Assembly: GCF_010015475.1 (NCBI RefSeq) | Contig: NZ_SSNI01000018.1 | Location: 59,417 to 123,416 of the forward strand | Reading direction: 5' to 3' | Length of the DNA stretch: 64,000 bases | DNA from: Pontibacter pamirensis | GTDB lineage: Bacteria; Bacteroidota; Bacteroidia; Cytophagales; Hymenobacteraceae | Shown: positions 62,567 to 64,000 of the stretch, piece after piece | Position numbering within the stretch: position 1 is the first letter of the stretch | Layout: each line of letters begins with the position of its first letter | Made by a program: the position numbers and the translations under genes | Notes under the pieces: generated by a model | What the model was told of the DNA's origin: nothing | The model's input: the letters and a program-made list of their open reading frames with translations, nothing else | Database searches by the model: none

Positions 62567-63553
62567 ATGAATTTTTTAGAAGTATCCGGCATATCTATAC
62601 AGGAAAAAGGGGATTTCACTTTACAGGACATCAGCTTTAGCCAGGAAGAGTTCCAGAAAATAGCCATTGCAGGAGAAACAGGCGCCGGAAAAAGCACGCT
62701 GCTGAAAATTATAGCCGGGCTGGTGCAGCCAAACGCTGGCGAAGTGTTTTTTGAGAATGAAAAGGTAATTGGGCCAATGGATAAATTAGTGCCGGGCCAC
62801 CCGGGTATCTCCTACTTATCGCAGCACTTTGAGCTGCCAAAGTCTTTAAGGGTGGAGCAAGTGCTAAAGTACGCCAACACCCTACCAGAGGAAGAAGCGG
62901 ATACCTTGTACGGGATATGCCGAATCAACCACCTGCTATCGCGGCGAACAGACCATTTATCAGGAGGTGAGAAACAACGGATTGCCTTGGCGAAGTTGCT
63001 CATTTCTTCCCCCAAACTACTGCTACTGGACGAGCCCTACTCAAACCTGGATGTCGTACACAAGAACATCCTGAAATCTGTTATCCGCGAAATAGGAGAA
63101 CGTCTTGAAATTACCTGCATCCTCACCTCACATGACCCTTTGGACACCCTCTCCTGGGCAGACGAAATACTGGTGATGAAGAATGGGCAGATGCTGCAGA
63201 GAGGAACACCGGAGCAAATTTACAGGAAACCAATAAATGAGTATGTAGCCGCCCTGTTCGGCAGCTACAACCTGATACCTCCCACACAGGCAGAAGCTTT
63301 TTCCAAATTGCTTGGTATAAAGCCAAACGGAAAACAGATACTTATCCGGCCTGAAAGCTTTAGGATAGGTTCAGAAGGAAACAGCGATCTTATTGGAAAA
63401 GTAAACAAAATAACCTTCTATGGCAGCTATTACGATATAGAAATCTTGTTTTCAGGAGATACGACGGTAACTGTTAAAACTGCAGAAGCCAATGTTGCAG
63501 AAGGCGACACAGTACATTTGTCTCTGTCAGCGGATAGTTTCTGGTATATTTAG
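62567..63553 (+). CDS. ABC transporter ATPase with C-terminal TOBE-like domain
   Basis: A 328-residue ATPase. Walker A is IAGETGAGKSTLL (near 33-45), the signature is LSGGEKQRIALAKLL (near 127-141), Walker B is LLLLDEPYSNLD, and the switch His is in ILTSHDPLDTLS. After residue 225 a TOBE-like oligomer domain (KQILIRPESFRIG) is present, as in ATPases of the CysA/PotA/FbpC importer class. A permease or binding protein is not next to it, so its partners lie outside the window or elsewhere. The gene begins 42 bp after the toxin. Confidence 0.9.
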   Translation: MNFLEVSGISIQEKGDFTLQDISFSQEEFQKIAIAGETGAGKSTLLKIIAGLVQPNAGEVFFENEKVIGPMDKLVPGHPGISYLSQHFELPKSLRVEQVLKYANTLPEEEADTLYGICRINHLLSRRTDHLSGGEKQRIALAKLLISSPKLLLLDEPYSNLDVVHKNILKSVIREIGERLEITCILTSHDPLDTLSWADEILVMKNGQMLQRGTPEQIYRKPINEYVAALFGSYNLIPPTQAEAFSKLLGIKPNGKQILIRPESFRIGSEGNSDLIGKVNKITFYGSYYDIEILFSGDTTVTVKTAEANVAEGDTVHLSLSADSFWYI

Positions 63554-63656
63554 CTGTTCTTTTTTTATTGAAATCTGGTGACATGTAATTCTGTCTAACC
63601 TGCCGTAGTGACAGTTTATCCAGCGGTATCAGACCTACTGTTCTATAGCTATTGCT

Positions 63657-63812
63657 CTGAGCTCTCAAGGCCGAGAGGCCTCGTCTTCGGGCATCGCGCT
63701 TGGAGTTTTTTGCGCCGGGGCGCTGCCGCGCGAGCGGCACCAAAAATCTCCAAAGGCGCTCAACCCAAAGACTAGAACCTTCACTTCGTGCCGGCAAATT
63801 GCATCAGTAAAG
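63657..63812. repeat. GC-rich imperfect palindromic repeat
   Basis: A GC-rich block in a gap. GTCTTCGGG at 63683-63691 and the reverse complement CCCAAAGAC at 63764-63772 bound two arms of about 37 bases that are imperfect inverted copies (TTGGAG on one side, CTCCAA on the other). A centre of GCGCTGCCGCGCGAGCGGC separates them. Flanks include GAGGCCTC and the tail ACTTCGTGCCGGC. It would fold into one long hairpin. Repeats of this kind are frequent in related genomes to my memory; I cannot show that here. Confidence 0.65.
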
Positions 63813-63820
63813 CCTTAACA

Positions 63821-63883
63821 ATGGAAAAAGCCATTAGCATCCTTAAAAAACAGGCTCCCCTCCTTAGACAAGGCTACGATTAG
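63821..63883 (+). pseudogene. Truncated nucleotidyltransferase (MntA-like) N-terminus
   Basis: A 20-codon frame from ATG 63821 (MEKAISILKKQAPLLRQGYD) that stops at TAG 63881. It matches the first helix of minimal nucleotidyltransferases, which are usually followed by a conserved GxxSxxRG block; here that block is missing. The truncation coincides with the AGGACACAAACTTTGAGG sequence that leads into the transposase-like frame. The gene was probably cut by an insertion sequence. Confidence 0.5.
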
Positions 63884-63929
63884 GACACAAACTTTGAGGC
63901 GCATTTGTTCTCTGTTCTAAAAGGAGCAA

Positions 63930-64000
63930 ATGAGCGGTGACATATTCAGCGACCGGCGTATCAGCCGTCGTGTAGAGGATTTGGCAACGAGGATACTAGA
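63930..64000 (+). CDS. Start of a likely IS4-family transposase, cut by the window edge
   Basis: From ATG 63930 the frame stays open to the window end (MSGDIFSDRRISRRVEDLATRIL). The DRRISRRVEDLATRI pattern resembles the N-terminal DNA-binding domain of IS4/Tn5-type transposases (typically GDxRLxRR). AAGGAG 7 bp upstream is a rare clear Shine-Dalgarno in this window, in keeping with a mobile gene. Only 23 residues are visible, so the family is tentative. An insertion sequence probably starts near 63880. Confidence 0.5.
   Translation, partial: MSGDIFSDRRISRRVEDLATRIL

Noticed and set aside
63474..63797. 107-codon minus-strand frame with Arg-rich sequence
   Set aside because: It crosses the GC-rich palindromic repeat and the end of the ABC ATPase gene; such frames arise from the repeat and are not real proteins.

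Overview
The window looks like chromosome of a Bacteroidota species of the Cytophagales, probably Pontibacter or another Hymenobacteraceae. This is an inference from gene content (TonB receptor plus DUF4249 lipoprotein, Bacteroidota-type CsgE/F/G, MacB-type permease arrays, YpdA), from the near absence of Shine-Dalgarno sequences, and from TAnnTTTG promoter boxes. About 48 protein genes are supportable. There are no rRNA, tRNA or CRISPR features. Most of the window is ordinary core and accessory genome with short operons.

Layout: 1-3.9 kb holds an unfinished protein gene, nicotinate phosphoribosyltransferase, a small HNH protein and an MFS transporter. 4.5-9.7 kb is a curli (type VIII secretion) locus: one curlin-repeat subunit on + and, on -, csgE, csgF, a csgG fused to a C-terminal barrel-like domain, and a beta-propeller lipoprotein. 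10-11.4 kb has a methyltransferase and a thioredoxin. 11.6-25.3 kb is a regulated export cluster: histidine kinase and sigma-54 response regulator, then divergently a membrane-fusion protein, one ABC ATPase, three MacB/FtsX permeases and a toast-rack-like secreted protein. A near-consensus -24/-12 promoter and two palindromic upstream sites lie between the two halves. 25.4-31.8 kb has a small exported protein, DoxX, an M61 peptidase, a possible structured RNA, and a TonB receptor with its DUF4249 partner.

32-41.5 kb carries housekeeping and transport genes: purine nucleoside phosphorylase, SppA, RarA, a serine hydrolase, an AI-2E-type permease, a DMT transporter and an MBL hydrolase. 42-43.4 kb is an AT-rich lipoprotein gene of unknown role. 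43.5-54 kb has a DEAD-box helicase, an NAD(P)-binding protein, YpdA, GNAT, two tandem fatty-acid desaturases, dihydrolipoyl dehydrogenase and an M23 peptidase. 54.3-63.6 kb has a FabG-like reductase, a VWA-like membrane protein, two GNATs, a pseudouridine synthase, a serine hydrolase, an M28 peptidase, a MazF-type toxin-antitoxin pair and an ABC ATPase. The right edge carries a GC-rich palindromic repeat, a truncated nucleotidyltransferase start and the start of a likely IS4-type transposase.

The less described material is mostly between genes: a MITE-like element with 43-bp inverted termini, a dispersed REP-like palindrome at two loci, a 16-copy 8-bp microsatellite, a leader with two mutually exclusive hairpins, and two promoters placed so close to ATG that the mRNAs should be leaderless. 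Strong bidirectional hairpin terminators separate most convergent genes.
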